Source: a virus. Taken from it: a DNA stretch of 47,373 bases. The notes beneath the pieces are model-generated. The model saw only the letters and a list, made by a program, of their open reading frames with translations. It was not told where the DNA came from and did not search any database. The DNA lies in the IMG/VR virus record IMGVR_UViG_3300044641_005652, positions 1 to 47,373 of that record; one strand, 5' to 3'. Below, piece by piece: positions 9,832 through 18,697 of this stretch; positions within the stretch are counted from its first letter, which is position 1, and every line of letters starts with the position of its first letter. Position numbers and translations under genes: made by a program.

Positions 9832-12800
9832 TATCCTTCAGTTGATATATATAATTTAACAAATTTATCAATAGCTGTTTTACCATTATTTAAACCAAAA
9901 TAAAAATGGAATGGCGCCCCAACAACATAACTATTAGCATTACTTAATATTGGTTGTGGATTACCTAAAGCATCAAAATTTACCAAATAACCTAATTCGG
10001 TTGTTGGTGTTTTATAATATTCATTAGGTAAAGTAAAATCTAAATCTTGATAACCTCTAGTTGTAAAACCAGAACCAGGTTGACCTGGCGCATAAGTTGT
10101 ATCCCAATTATTATTTTCGTTACCAAAAATACTTGGTCCTTGTGATTCTATTTTCCATCTATAAAAAGGAACATCTTGTGTTTTTGGAAAACCATAATAA
10201 TACTGTAATAATGGTGTATAATTTAATGTTTCAAAACCAGGTGTTAAATTTCTTCTATATGAATAATCAATAGTTTCTGTTTCAAAAAACACACCAAAAA
10301 CAGGTCTTGGGTATCCGTCACCAGATTGTGTGTCATCACCAAAATATATTGAGTTAGGATTTTGATAATTTTCTGAAAGGAATGGTAAAATTCTCCACTC
10401 AGAGTTAACTGAAAGCATTTGAGCAAAATCACCATCAATTCTATCAGCTTGTCTAGTACTATTAAAAAATTGGATAATTCCTTTACCTTCAGTGTTACCA
10501 CCATTTGGGTTAGCAATTGGGATTATTGCTTGTCTAAAATTATCATTTAATAACCTAGATAAAAATCCAACTTGGATTATATCCGAATTATCTTGATATG
10601 ATGTTGATTTAACTTGATCTACAAAATAACTAGTAAAATTATTATTATTGCAAATTTCTGAAATAAATTTTTCTCTAGGACCTAAATCAACAACTGTTGT
10701 TGGGAATTGGATTTGTTTACCATTATAACCCAAACCAGGATAACCAGTTATTAGAGAAGTAGGTATATTAGCTGGTGGTGCCGGACTATTTTTTCCTATA
10801 AAGTTTGTTCCATCCCAAGGTGATGACCTATAATAAAAACCATTATTTATGTCATTAAACAATACAACATCATCACAATAAACATAAGTTGGGTCTGTTG
10901 GATTTGTTAGTGTATATGAATTTCTTTTATTAAATGTAAACATATACAATGTACCATTTATCCAATTATTTTGGAATGCTTGAGCAAAAATTCCTCTACA
11001 AGCAGCAAATGTTATTGTAAATCTTGTTTTCCATTCTAAAAATAATTTAACATCTTCATCATACTGAAATAAATAAGTCTTATTTAAAAGACAATAACAT
11101 CCTCTTACAAGTCTATCGGCTGGTATTGCACAGTTTGGGTTTACAGTAACGTTGTTTCCACTACCTTGGTAACAATCTAAGGGAACTAAATTTTCACAAG
11201 TAAGTGTTTGTAAAAGTCCTTGGTTTTCACTATCACTACCTTCACCAGATGGTATGTTTCCACCAATACTTGTTGTTGAACCGCCGTCACTTAAAGCATC
11301 AACAGTATAATATGTAAAATTATTGTTTTGGTGAAGACCATAACCTGTTGCAGTCGCTGGACCACTTTCAGTTTTTGTAGATGTTGGTAATCTATCACTT
11401 CTCATGACTATGTTTACACTATCGTTAAAATTAACATCTGGTAAGCTAAAATTATAATAAGCGCTAGAATATAAAGCATAAACAGTGCTGGTTGAATTAC
11501 CAATCCAACCATACTCTTCTTTTTGGTCTTGGTTAGAACCTGTAACGGTTGTTTGGAAATATTGTGGAATAAATGGAGTTGCTAATGAAGTTGGGGTTAC
11601 TGGGTATGTATTAGTGTTTAATCCTATAAATGTACCACCGCCAATTTGTAAATTTTGTGTGTCATACTTAGGTAGTTTGTATCCATTTGTTCCTAGTACT
11701 TGTGTTAAAAGCGCACCAGCAATTGTTTGAGTGTCTGGATGTGTTGTTACTGGTTTATATGTTAAGTTAGATGGTATTGTTGTATCATCTGTTGATATAA
11801 AATAATAAGGTAAATTTGAGGTAAAAGGTGTGTACTGTGTTGGGTCTGGAGTAAATGTGTAAGAAGGGAAATATAAATTAGTAGATACGTTTGTTGTTGT
11901 CTTATGACTTTTTGGTTTGGTACCACCAGCATAACCTTGTATTGGTACATTTAAATGGTATTGCCCACTAATAATAGGTCCAGCACCAAATGATTTACCA
12001 AAAATTCTTGATAAATCATATTTTATATTTTGTTTTTCTGTGTGTGGATCAACACCTCTAACAACAAAAATTATTTCATAATTTTCGTATTGACTAATTT
12101 GTTGTATAGCAGTAAAATCATTTACTTGTGTTCCAAATCTAGTTATTGGACTTACTATTTGTGTTGGTGTAGGACAAGCAGTAGGTGTCATAATATCATA
12201 TCTAATTTTATGACGAAGATATGATGCTGGAAAATCATTTGGATTAGTTGCAAAATCGGCCAATGTTTCAAAAGTTCCTACCGTCATACCAGTAATAACT
12301 TGATAGTATTCAACATCAGTTGCATATTTTAAGTAGTTTTCAGTTGACCCAGTTTGGATTATTGAGATTGGTACAGTTTGGTTTGTCGCATCAGTTGTTG
12401 CATATTGTATTGTACTTGAAATAGAAATTGGGTTTGTTAATGATGTTCCAGTAATTGCGTTATTACCAAACTGATTTAATGTTGCACCAGTTAAATTTAT
12501 TTGACAATTTGATTGCTTTGGGTTTTGGAATGTAAATAACTTATCACCTAAAGTTGCTGTAGTTCCAATTTGAACAATCATTACAATAATTTGATCGTAT
12601 ATATCTGGGGAATTGTTAACGTTTGTTTTAATTTTATTGACACCAGAAAAGTATTTGTCTCTTGTATTAAATTCGTTTAGTCTTTGTGGGTATGTAACAG
12701 TTCTTGGTCTTGCAAAGAATCTTTCATCAGGACTTAAACTCAATCTATTTGCAGCAAAAAGAAATGGTTGTGGGGCTTTAAATCTGTTAAATTCAGCACC

Positions 12801-15281
12801 ACTTGTAACATCATAACCAGAAAATAATCTTTTAAAATCAATTAATGCTTGTGTGGCAACTTCTGCAGTAATGTCTTGAGCAACAAGTCTATTTATTAAT
12901 GACCTATATTCTATTACATTTCCAAAAATGTTAAGACAGTAACCAAAATATCCACCATTGTCGTCGTTAGCATCATAACCTGATATTTGTTCATAATTGG
13001 GATGGTTTACAGAATAAGTTTGTGGTAAATTTAATGGTGCTAAAAAAGAATTAGACTGTGCTGTTGGTGGTTGATTGCCGCCAGATAAACTATTTTGTTG
13101 GTTTTGAATGTCTTGTGTAATAGTATTAGAATCAAAATCATCATCTTGAGGTGCATTACCACAATCACAATCACAAGTATTACACTCTGGGTATGAAATC
13201 ATTGGAAGTCCGATTCTTGGAAAGTTTTTAATTTTTGTTAATTTGTTTATAACAAAAATTGTAAACACAACAGCTAACGCCGCTTTAACTAATATTTGTA
13301 AACCCTGCCAAATTGTTCTGGCAATAACACCAGCGTTAATTACTGGACCACCAGGAACTGAAGTTGCTGTTAATTCAAGTATTGAATTTACGTAATCAAT
13401 TCCAGCTTCAACTTGTACATAGAGAAAATAAAGACCAAGAAAAATTAAAGCGTATTTTAATATTGGCCATAAAAAACAAATAAAATGTGCAATAAATAAA
13501 AGTACAAGTATTGGAAATGTAAGAATATTAATCAACATATTGAAAACGAAAAATAAAAAATCAAAATTTCTAATTATATCGTTTACAGGAAATGTATTTA
13601 CAGTTGTTTTACAAGTTCTATTATCAATTTCTTTTATACCCAAATGTCTTGCTCTTCCAATACCATTTTTGTATCTGTCAAGGAACATTGCTGTTGTATA
13701 AACTTTATTGTAATTAAACTCATAAAAAGTATCTTCACAATTAATTGCTTGTTGTACATCATTATAGTCGTCCCAATCAAGACTAAATGAATAAGATTTT
13801 AACACCTCAAAATAACTTTGTGGTAAAAATGTTATATTAAATGTTTGTGGTTGTGTGTCATCAACTGGGTTTGAAATAAATTGTATCGTATCACCGGCTG
13901 TAACTGGTATTGATGTTGGGTCACCAAAATATGGTTGACCGTTTATAATTATTGTTAAATTTGATGAATTTATTCTATCCTCAAGTAAATAACCACCAGT
14001 TCCAACAACTGGGGTTGTACTACCAGTCACAACACCAACCGGCAGCGTTACTACAACAGATTGTGCTGTTGTTGGGTCAAATGGGTCGTTACCTGATGAT
14101 GTCCAACCGTGTTCTTTTATATTTGGTACAAGGAAATTTGCTCTTTGAAATTGATTTTGTAATCCTTGTTCATTTTCCCATTTAAATTTAAATCTATATC
14201 TACCTTTAGTTGGTATTCCTTTTTTTGGGTCATTTGATAATACTTGTTGTCCAAATTCATTTGTAATTACATAGTCAATGTTCATTGGGACATTAACAAG
14301 AAATGATCCGTCACCATCAATTACTTTTCCGTTGTTGTCAAATTCATATGTTTCAAGTATCGGAAGATTATCACTATCTGGAAAAATTGTTTGTCTAATT
14401 GCCAAGATTTGTCCTGGTCCTGTTATAAGTTCACAAAGATTTCCAGTGTTATTTTTTGGTTTACAATTTGTTTTTAAAGCGTCATCTTCAGCAGTTGTAA
14501 TTATTGAACCCATAAAAATAGCTTTTGGTTCAATTTTAATATTTGCTTCAGCTGTTAAATCAAAATCAACTCTTGTTATTCCAAATTGACAAATATCTAC
14601 ATCACCCCAAAATGGTGAAATTTCAACAACTTTATTTAAAGTTTTAATCTGTGGTAATTCGTTTAGGTTTGAAGAAGTCTTAAAAGTATTTCCATTTACT
14701 TGTGATTGACTTGCAATACCTAAATCAACTAAATCTTGTGGTGCTAAAGAAAAACATCCAATATCTGATAAATCAACATCCATTACTAAGGTTTGATTTC
14801 CAGTTGGGACACCAAATATCATAAAGTCACCACTATCATTTGTTTTAACAGAAAATTTATAATATTTGTCATACACTTCAATATATGATTGGTCTAATAA
14901 AACTTCTTCCCTTGTTGGGAATGTTCCAGTTGCCGCGTGTGTTGAATAAGATGGGTCTTTTGGTAATAAGTTATATCTGTATCCGTCTTCATTTAAATCA
15001 GATAAACTTTTATATGGATATAACTCTGAAATAATTGGATTTGTTTCATCTTCTTGTGTTAATGGAATAAAAACTGATACTTTTGCATTTGGAATTCCAA
15101 AACCTCCATTGACTAATACTCTACCAACAACAACACCATAATCAGAACATACTCTTGTGTAAATGTCGGATTCATTTATTTTTAAAGATAGTATTTCTAA
15201 TTGATCAAAATCTTGTTCTAATTGAACATTTATATATTTGTCTTGACCAACTTCGGTTCTTATTCTATATGATTTGGGCAT
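9831..15281 (-). CDS. Giant baseplate-region protein with Ig-like N-domain and membrane segments
   Basis: 1816 residues, ATG start at 15281. The N-terminus (about 45-165) has the look of a carboxypeptidase-regulatory-like Ig fold: GVVVGRVLVNGGFGIPNAKV followed by VKTNDSGDFMIFGVPTGN. Residues about 570-630 contain two or more long hydrophobic segments with little charge (the core includes FLFFVFNMLINILTFPILVL and a following IAHFICFLWPILKYALIFLG). Another hydrophobic stretch is at about 650-685 (LVKAALAVVFTIFVINKL), followed by a Cys cluster CNTCDCDC near 703. The remainder is beta-rich and polar. There is no N-terminal signal peptide. Membrane helices buried inside a tail-operon protein suggest a role in envelope contact or penetration, or a tail-internal position before injection; this is inference. 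A TATTTATC box lies upstream at 15298-15305. Confidence 0.6.
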   Translation of the reverse strand: MPKSYRIRTEVGQDKYINVQLEQDFDQLEILSLKINESDIYTRVCSDYGVVVGRVLVNGGFGIPNAKVSVFIPLTQEDETNPIISELYPYKSLSDLNEDGYRYNLLPKDPSYSTHAATGTFPTREEVLLDQSYIEVYDKYYKFSVKTNDSGDFMIFGVPTGNQTLVMDVDLSDIGCFSLAPQDLVDLGIASQSQVNGNTFKTSSNLNELPQIKTLNKVVEISPFWGDVDICQFGITRVDFDLTAEANIKIEPKAIFMGSIITTAEDDALKTNCKPKNNTGNLCELITGPGQILAIRQTIFPDSDNLPILETYEFDNNGKVIDGDGSFLVNVPMNIDYVITNEFGQQVLSNDPKKGIPTKGRYRFKFKWENEQGLQNQFQRANFLVPNIKEHGWTSSGNDPFDPTTAQSVVVTLPVGVVTGSTTPVVGTGGYLLEDRINSSNLTIIINGQPYFGDPTSIPVTAGDTIQFISNPVDDTQPQTFNITFLPQSYFEVLKSYSFSLDWDDYNDVQQAINCEDTFYEFNYNKVYTTAMFLDRYKNGIGRARHLGIKEIDNRTCKTTVNTFPVNDIIRNFDFLFFVFNMLINILTFPILVLLFIAHFICFLWPILKYALIFLGLYFLYVQVEAGIDYVNSILELTATSVPGGPVINAGVIARTIWQGLQILVKAALAVVFTIFVINKLTKIKNFPRIGLPMISYPECNTCDCDCGNAPQDDDFDSNTITQDIQNQQNSLSGGNQPPTAQSNSFLAPLNLPQTYSVNHPNYEQISGYDANDDNGGYFGYCLNIFGNVIEYRSLINRLVAQDITAEVATQALIDFKRLFSGYDVTSGAEFNRFKAPQPFLFAANRLSLSPDERFFARPRTVTYPQRLNEFNTRDKYFSGVNKIKTNVNNSPDIYDQIIVMIVQIGTTATLGDKLFTFQNPKQSNCQINLTGATLNQFGNNAITGTSLTNPISISSTIQYATTDATNQTVPISIIQTGSTENYLKYATDVEYYQVITGMTVGTFETLADFATNPNDFPASYLRHKIRYDIMTPTACPTPTQIVSPITRFGTQVNDFTAIQQISQYENYEIIFVVRGVDPHTEKQNIKYDLSRIFGKSFGAGPIISGQYHLNVPIQGYAGGTKPKSHKTTTNVSTNLYFPSYTFTPDPTQYTPFTSNLPYYFISTDDTTIPSNLTYKPVTTHPDTQTIAGALLTQVLGTNGYKLPKYDTQNLQIGGGTFIGLNTNTYPVTPTSLATPFIPQYFQTTVTGSNQDQKEEYGWIGNSTSTVYALYSSAYYNFSLPDVNFNDSVNIVMRSDRLPTSTKTESGPATATGYGLHQNNNFTYYTVDALSDGGSTTSIGGNIPSGEGSDSENQGLLQTLTCENLVPLDCYQGSGNNVTVNPNCAIPADRLVRGCYCLLNKTYLFQYDEDVKLFLEWKTRFTITFAACRGIFAQAFQNNWINGTLYMFTFNKRNSYTLTNPTDPTYVYCDDVVLFNDINNGFYYRSSPWDGTNFIGKNSPAPPANIPTSLITGYPGLGYNGKQIQFPTTVVDLGPREKFISEICNNNNFTSYFVDQVKSTSYQDNSDIIQVGFLSRLLNDNFRQAIIPIANPNGGNTEGKGIIQFFNSTRQADRIDGDFAQMLSVNSEWRILPFLSENYQNPNSIYFGDDTQSGDGYPRPVFGVFFETETIDYSYRRNLTPGFETLNYTPLLQYYYGFPKTQDVPFYRWKIESQGPSIFGNENNNWDTTYAPGQPGSGFTTRGYQDLDFTLPNEYYKTPTTELGYLVNFDALGNPQPILSNANSYVVGAPFHFYFGLNNGKTAIDKFVKLYISTEG

Positions 15282-15297
15282 TAATTTATACTTTTTT

Positions 15298-15305
15298 GAT
15301 AAATA
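15298..15305 (-). promoter_or_regulatory. TATTTATC box upstream of 1816-residue gene
   Basis: The minus strand reads TATTTATC 16 bases upstream of ATG 15281, downstream of the gp6 terminator. It is one instance of the motif found upstream of nine genes in this window. Promoter function is inferred from recurrence and placement only. Confidence 0.35.
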
Positions 15306-15354
15306 GTTTATTTCCTATTTTAGAAAAATAATCTGTAATCAGAAAAAGTAAAAG

Positions 15355-15383
15355 AAAGAAAAAACCCACCATTAGGTGGGTTT
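15355..15383 (-). terminator. Intrinsic terminator after gp6-like gene
   Basis: On the minus strand a perfect 9-bp stem (AAACCCACC with GGTGGGTTT) closes a TAAT loop and is followed by a T-rich tract (TTTCTTTCT). It lies about 20 bases after the gp6-like stop codon and before the 1816-residue gene, so it separates two transcription units. Confidence 0.85.
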
Positions 15384-15401
15384 CAAATAAAAATAATTAA
15401 A

Positions 15402-17240
15402 CTATGAGAAGTTTACCGTTTTAAGGTTTATCACACGAACATTAATATCCTTATTTGGAAACCTAATTTGGTATATTTGAGTTGGTTCAGCAAATATTGT
15501 ATCGTTTATTAATTGAATTTGTTTTGTTGCTGCATCAGAATATCTTTGTGATGTTTGATTTGATGAATACTGACCACCAACTTTATTGTAAAATCTAATA
15601 TCAGAAATACTAACAACCCCATTTTCATTTTGGATTATTCTTCTTAACTCTGAAACATTAACATTTTGACCAAGTTGTCTTGTTGTTGGACTAAAAAACG
15701 TAGTTACAAGGTTAATTATTTTTGAAACAAGTGCTCCCTGATTTTGTGTCGCATCCAATACAACATCAACATCTATTGATAAGTCAATTGGGTTTGCACT
15801 TTCAATTGAAATGTAATCATTAATCATTCTGTAATTTGACAAATAATTTGCAACATTACTTTTTAATGTGTTTGATATTGTATCTGTTAAATTACCGCTT
15901 GAGTCATATGATAACATTTTTATTTTAATTTTATTATTCTCCTCAGTTATTGATACTTTTGCTGGTGCACCAAATTGTGAAGGCATTGTTCTAATTAAAG
16001 ATTCATAATCATTAATCGTTGTCGCTCTATTTTGGGCTGAAAAGTTAAATGAAACCATTTGTCTAACATCTTCTGTTGTTGGTGCATTTGCACCACCAAT
16101 GGCTGCTGTTACATTATTACATCTTAATGTATTAATTACACTTCTATTCACACTTTCAGAAGGACCGTTAACAAAAAATGATACGGTTCCAATTTGTGTT
16201 ATGACATTTGAACCAAGATTTGAGGCTTGTCCTCCACCAATTCTATACTGAATGAACAAAGTTGAATTGGATTTAAGTGCTGCACCTAAAGCAAGATTGT
16301 TTGAGTATTTGTTTAAATCAAAACCATTTCCAGTTCTTGCAAATTCTCTTAATTGTTCTTCAGCTGAAACATTTCCACCACCAAATGTCATTTTTAAATA
16401 ACCTTCTGGTGTGTATTCTGATATAAATTTTGTATTTGTTGTGATATATCTTCCAACTTTAATTCCAGGTTGATCCGATACTTTTGTTGGGTCCTCAATA
16501 AAAACTCTATCTTCTGCCAGTGCTTTTACTTCATACCATCTATTATCTAAACCTAAAAATTCTTGTGGTTCTGGAATATTTGTATATTGGGTTCCATCTT
16601 TTAACAAAACACTTGTAATACCCAAAACATTTTTTTCTGGTAAAAATAGTTCAAAATAAGGTTTAACATCATTTGGTGTGATTACCCTTTTAAACACCTT
16701 TGTAATTCCATTTACAACAACTTCTCTTTTGGTAATTGTATAATTTAATAACTTACCATTTGCATCAAAGTTTGGGACTTTTAATCTATTTGGTGAACCT
16801 TCCGCATTTAATGGTGATGCAAAATCAATATCATACACGGTTTCAAAAGGTTGTCCAGCACCTGATGCTTGTGACCCTCTTCTTAATATACCACAATATC
16901 TTAAATCTTCTTTATCACCAAAAGCTGGAACTGTAATTGAGAAATCAACTAAAGCAACAGATGGTCTTTGTCCTGGAATTTTTAAACCATAGGTTCTTGC
17001 TATATTATATATTGATGATTTTTGTTGTGCGTATTGTAATACGGTTTCTTGAATACTTCTATCAATTTGAAAATGTAAATTGTCTGTTACGGCAGCGTTC
17101 AAATCCATTAAAACAGAAAAAACACCAGCGTCATTAAAGTTTTGTATAAGGTCTGGGTAATAAGTTCTTGTGAAATTTATTAATTCAGTTCTTATTGTTT
17201 GGAAATCTCTTGTTGTGTATGATATTTTTTTTTCTGCCAT
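15402..17240 (-). CDS. 6: Baseplate wedge protein, T4 gp6-like (baseplate J family)
   Basis: 612 residues, close to T4 gp6 (660). The N-terminus has the family landmarks: ISYTTRDFQTIRTELINFTR, then YPDLIQNFNDAGVFSVLMDL and DNLHFQIDRSIQETVL with QQKSSIYNIARTYGLKIPGQ. The C-terminal half has the baseplate-J pattern (about 380-480, TTINDYESLIRTMPSQFG, with SYDSSGNL after it) and a C-terminal region with ELRRIIQNENGVVSISDI. gp6 dimers link neighbouring wedges into the ring that opens when the sheath contracts. It is 12 bases upstream of the fibre-like gene's end in the same transcription unit, with gp25 just beyond, as in T4-like tail clusters. ATG 17240 follows an A-rich leader without Shine-Dalgarno. 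Identification is strong. Confidence 0.9.
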   Translation of the reverse strand: MAEKKISYTTRDFQTIRTELINFTRTYYPDLIQNFNDAGVFSVLMDLNAAVTDNLHFQIDRSIQETVLQYAQQKSSIYNIARTYGLKIPGQRPSVALVDFSITVPAFGDKEDLRYCGILRRGSQASGAGQPFETVYDIDFASPLNAEGSPNRLKVPNFDANGKLLNYTITKREVVVNGITKVFKRVITPNDVKPYFELFLPEKNVLGITSVLLKDGTQYTNIPEPQEFLGLDNRWYEVKALAEDRVFIEDPTKVSDQPGIKVGRYITTNTKFISEYTPEGYLKMTFGGGNVSAEEQLREFARTGNGFDLNKYSNNLALGAALKSNSTLFIQYRIGGGQASNLGSNVITQIGTVSFFVNGPSESVNRSVINTLRCNNVTAAIGGANAPTTEDVRQMVSFNFSAQNRATTINDYESLIRTMPSQFGAPAKVSITEENNKIKIKMLSYDSSGNLTDTISNTLKSNVANYLSNYRMINDYISIESANPIDLSIDVDVVLDATQNQGALVSKIINLVTTFFSPTTRQLGQNVNVSELRRIIQNENGVVSISDIRFYNKVGGQYSSNQTSQRYSDAATKQIQLINDTIFAEPTQIYQIRFPNKDINVRVINLKTVNFS

Positions 17241-17252
17241 AATGTTTTATTT

Positions 17253-17936
17253 TTATATACTAAATTTTCTTACTGCACGAACATAGTATGTGGTGTTCTT
17301 AAGGTTAACGCCGGCAATCCCATCGTAGAAGGATAAGCCCCACGCGTTGAGGCTGCCGTACTCCGTACTACTCCAATAATAATCATAACCAATTTGGACA
17401 GCCCCTAATATAGGACCAAAATTAGAATTACCTGATAATGTTTTATTTACATTAAATCTATTTTGCCAAATCAAACTTAATTCATCAATCGCAGGTAAAT
17501 ACCAATCCGACTTACTATTGTTTGTTGAATCTAAACATAATTTAGTGGCACCAGTTATAAATCCTAATTGACCCACTATTGCATTACTATTACTTGACCC
17601 ATCCCAAGTGCTTTGTGCTGTAGGGCCTATAATTACATTATCTATATTACTCCAATCTGAACTTGTACTTAAATCAGTTGTATCAACAACTAAATAATTC
17701 TGAGTTCCATTATCAATATATTTATGAAATATAATACCACCTTCAGAAGATACATATTCACCAATTTCATAGGTATAATTAGTTATACCAGAGTTAATAT
17801 AACTTTTTAAATCAGTAACTCTTATATTTTTTGTTGTACCGGAATAAACATCATAATTTACTATTGCAAGTAAATCATATGGTGTTACACCAGAGGTTGT
17901 TATATTTTGTAATTGTGATATTCTTTTATTTGCCAT
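17253..17936 (-). CDS. Fibre-like protein with C-type-lectin-like (DUF1566-type) variable C-terminus
   Basis: 227 residues. The N-terminus (1-48, MANKRISQLQNITTSG then DLLAIVNYD and IRVTDLKSYI) matches the short anchoring segment of many phage fibre proteins. Residues about 55-225 form a DUF1566/formylglycine-enzyme-like C-type lectin fold: DWYLPAIDELSLIW, then YYWSSTEYGSLNAWGLSFYD and a terminal YYVRAVRKF. This fold is a frequent target of diversity-generating retroelements. Codons 190-220 are unlike the rest of the gene: 17281-17370 counts about 51% G+C against about 27% in the next 60 bases, and 15 of 25 codons there end in C, including long runs of NNC. That is what adenine-directed mutagenesis of AAC codons leaves behind. 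The gene lies between gp25 and gp6. It is probably a receptor-binding or baseplate-tip protein. Confidence 0.75.
   Translation of the reverse strand: MANKRISQLQNITTSGVTPYDLLAIVNYDVYSGTTKNIRVTDLKSYINSGITNYTYEIGEYVSSEGGIIFHKYIDNGTQNYLVVDTTDLSTSSDWSNIDNVIIGPTAQSTWDGSSNSNAIVGQLGFITGATKLCLDSTNNSKSDWYLPAIDELSLIWQNRFNVNKTLSGNSNFGPILGAVQIGYDYYWSSTEYGSLNAWGLSFYDGIAGVNLKNTTYYVRAVRKFSI
17275..17375 (-). other. Candidate DGR variable region
   Basis: This covers the codons from about YWSSTEY to the VRAVRKF terminus of the fibre-like gene. It stands out by G+C content and by C-ending codons within an AT-rich, T/A-ending gene. Potentially mutated positions match the solvent-exposed sites of the C-type lectin fold, and the conserved VRAVR end would be the 3' anchor. 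No template repeat or reverse transcriptase was found in the window, so this is a candidate only. Confidence 0.55.
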
Positions 17937-17942
17937 ATACTA

Positions 17943-18401
17943 TTAAATATTAATAATTACAAAATCACTACTCTCAAAAGCTTGATTTGTTGATATATAA
18001 TTTATTTTTATTTTTGCTGTATGTTCTTTTTCGGCAATACCTTGAACAGTAAATTCTCTTTCTCCTTGTGAGTTAACAAATGTTCCTTTATTTTCTTCAC
18101 CTTCTGAAGCGTCTTTAACTTCAATACTTGTAATTTGTAATCCTGGAATGTATTTTTCAACTGAATCCCTAATTTCAGCTTCAATATCAGAAAATGTTGG
18201 TCCGTCTAATGGTTCAAAAATATATTCATATAGTCTTGTTCCAAAATCTGGTAAATAATATCTGGTTCCTTTTCTTGTTAGTAATAGATGTATTAAATTA
18301 CTTCTGATTTCTTCGTCAGATGTATCTGATGTGTCTAAGTACCGACCGGTAAAAGATTCTCTAAAAGGAAAATTAATACCATATGTTACACCATTTGCCA
18401 T
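17943..18401 (-). CDS. 25: Baseplate wedge protein, T4 gp25-like
   Basis: 152 residues from ATG 18401 (an in-frame TTG two codons upstream at 18407 would add only two residues; I prefer the ATG). It carries the GPW/gp25 pattern: GINFPFRESFTGRYLDTSDT, then EIRSNLIHLLLTRKGTRYYL with PDFGTRLYEYIFEPLDGPTF. It ends with a beta-rich region containing ITSIEVKDASE. In T4, gp25 joins gp6 and gp53 to form the wedge core and primes sheath polymerisation. It is followed by the fibre-like gene and gp6, so two wedge-core genes are in one transcription unit. T4 gp25 is 132 residues, so the length fits. Identification is strong. Confidence 0.9.
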   Translation of the reverse strand: MANGVTYGINFPFRESFTGRYLDTSDTSDEEIRSNLIHLLLTRKGTRYYLPDFGTRLYEYIFEPLDGPTFSDIEAEIRDSVEKYIPGLQITSIEVKDASEGEENKGTFVNSQGEREFTVQGIAEKEHTAKIKINYISTNQAFESSDFVIINI

Positions 18402-18405
18402 ATTC

Positions 18406-18439
18406 AATAAATATAAGGTTGGTGAATTTTATATAAATA
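18406..18439 (-). promoter_or_regulatory. Two TATTTAT boxes upstream of gp25-like gene
   Basis: On the minus strand TATTTATA lies at 18439-18432 and TATTTATT at 18413-18406, both between the DUF5522-like gene and gp25. The first overlaps the T tract of the terminator and the second is only four bases from ATG 18401, so the upstream copy is the more plausible promoter element. Confidence 0.3.
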
Positions 18440-18466
18440 AAAAAAATCCCTACTTTCGTAAGGATT
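18436..18466 (-). terminator. Intrinsic terminator overlapping a stop codon
   Basis: On the minus strand a 9-bp stem (AATCCTTAC with GTAGGGATT, one G-T pair) closes a GAAA tetraloop and is followed by eight T residues. The TAG stop codon of the preceding 75-residue gene lies inside the 3' arm of the stem. It marks the end of the replication island before the gp25 unit. Confidence 0.85.
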
Positions 18467-18677
18467 CTTTTAAGTTTGTGTTTCCCTTCTCGTATAGGGG
18501 TTCATAAGGACAATTTTTGCAACCGGATCCACAACATTTACCTCTTTTTATATGAAAAGATTCGGTCATTACAATATTTCCGAATTTATCTTTATAGAAG
18601 TCTGGTTCAGGAGATTTTTTTGTTGTCTCCTGAACGTATAACTGTTGTATCCAATCTTTTGATGCGTTTACTGTCAT
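18450..18677 (-). CDS. Small Cys-rich protein, DUF5522-like
   Basis: 75 residues. The middle has HIKRGKCCGSGCKNCPYEP (about 42-60), the Cys-Cys-x3-Cys-x2-Cys-Pro-Tyr pattern of a small family annotated as DUF5522, common in Bacteroidota. Four closely spaced Cys residues suggest a metal site, which is inference. The N-terminus contains an NxxKDW segment and the C-terminus is basic. ATG 18677 follows an A-rich leader. It is isolated by terminator hairpins on both sides, so it may be expressed separately. No function is known to me for the family. The match is a motif match only. Confidence 0.65.
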   Translation of the reverse strand: MTVNASKDWIQQLYVQETTKKSPEPDFYKDKFGNIVMTESFHIKRGKCCGSGCKNCPYEPLYEKGNTNLKESLRK

Positions 18678-18697
18678 TTTAATTTTGTTTTCTTTGG

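Noticed and set aside
17253-17936. Reverse transcriptase or template repeat near the candidate variable region
   Set aside because: I scanned the flanks and the proteins in the window and saw neither; the DGR idea stays a candidate.
18407-18407. TTG start two codons upstream of the gp25-like ATG
   Set aside because: ATG 18401 gives a normal gp25 N-terminus; the TTG adds only Met-Asn.
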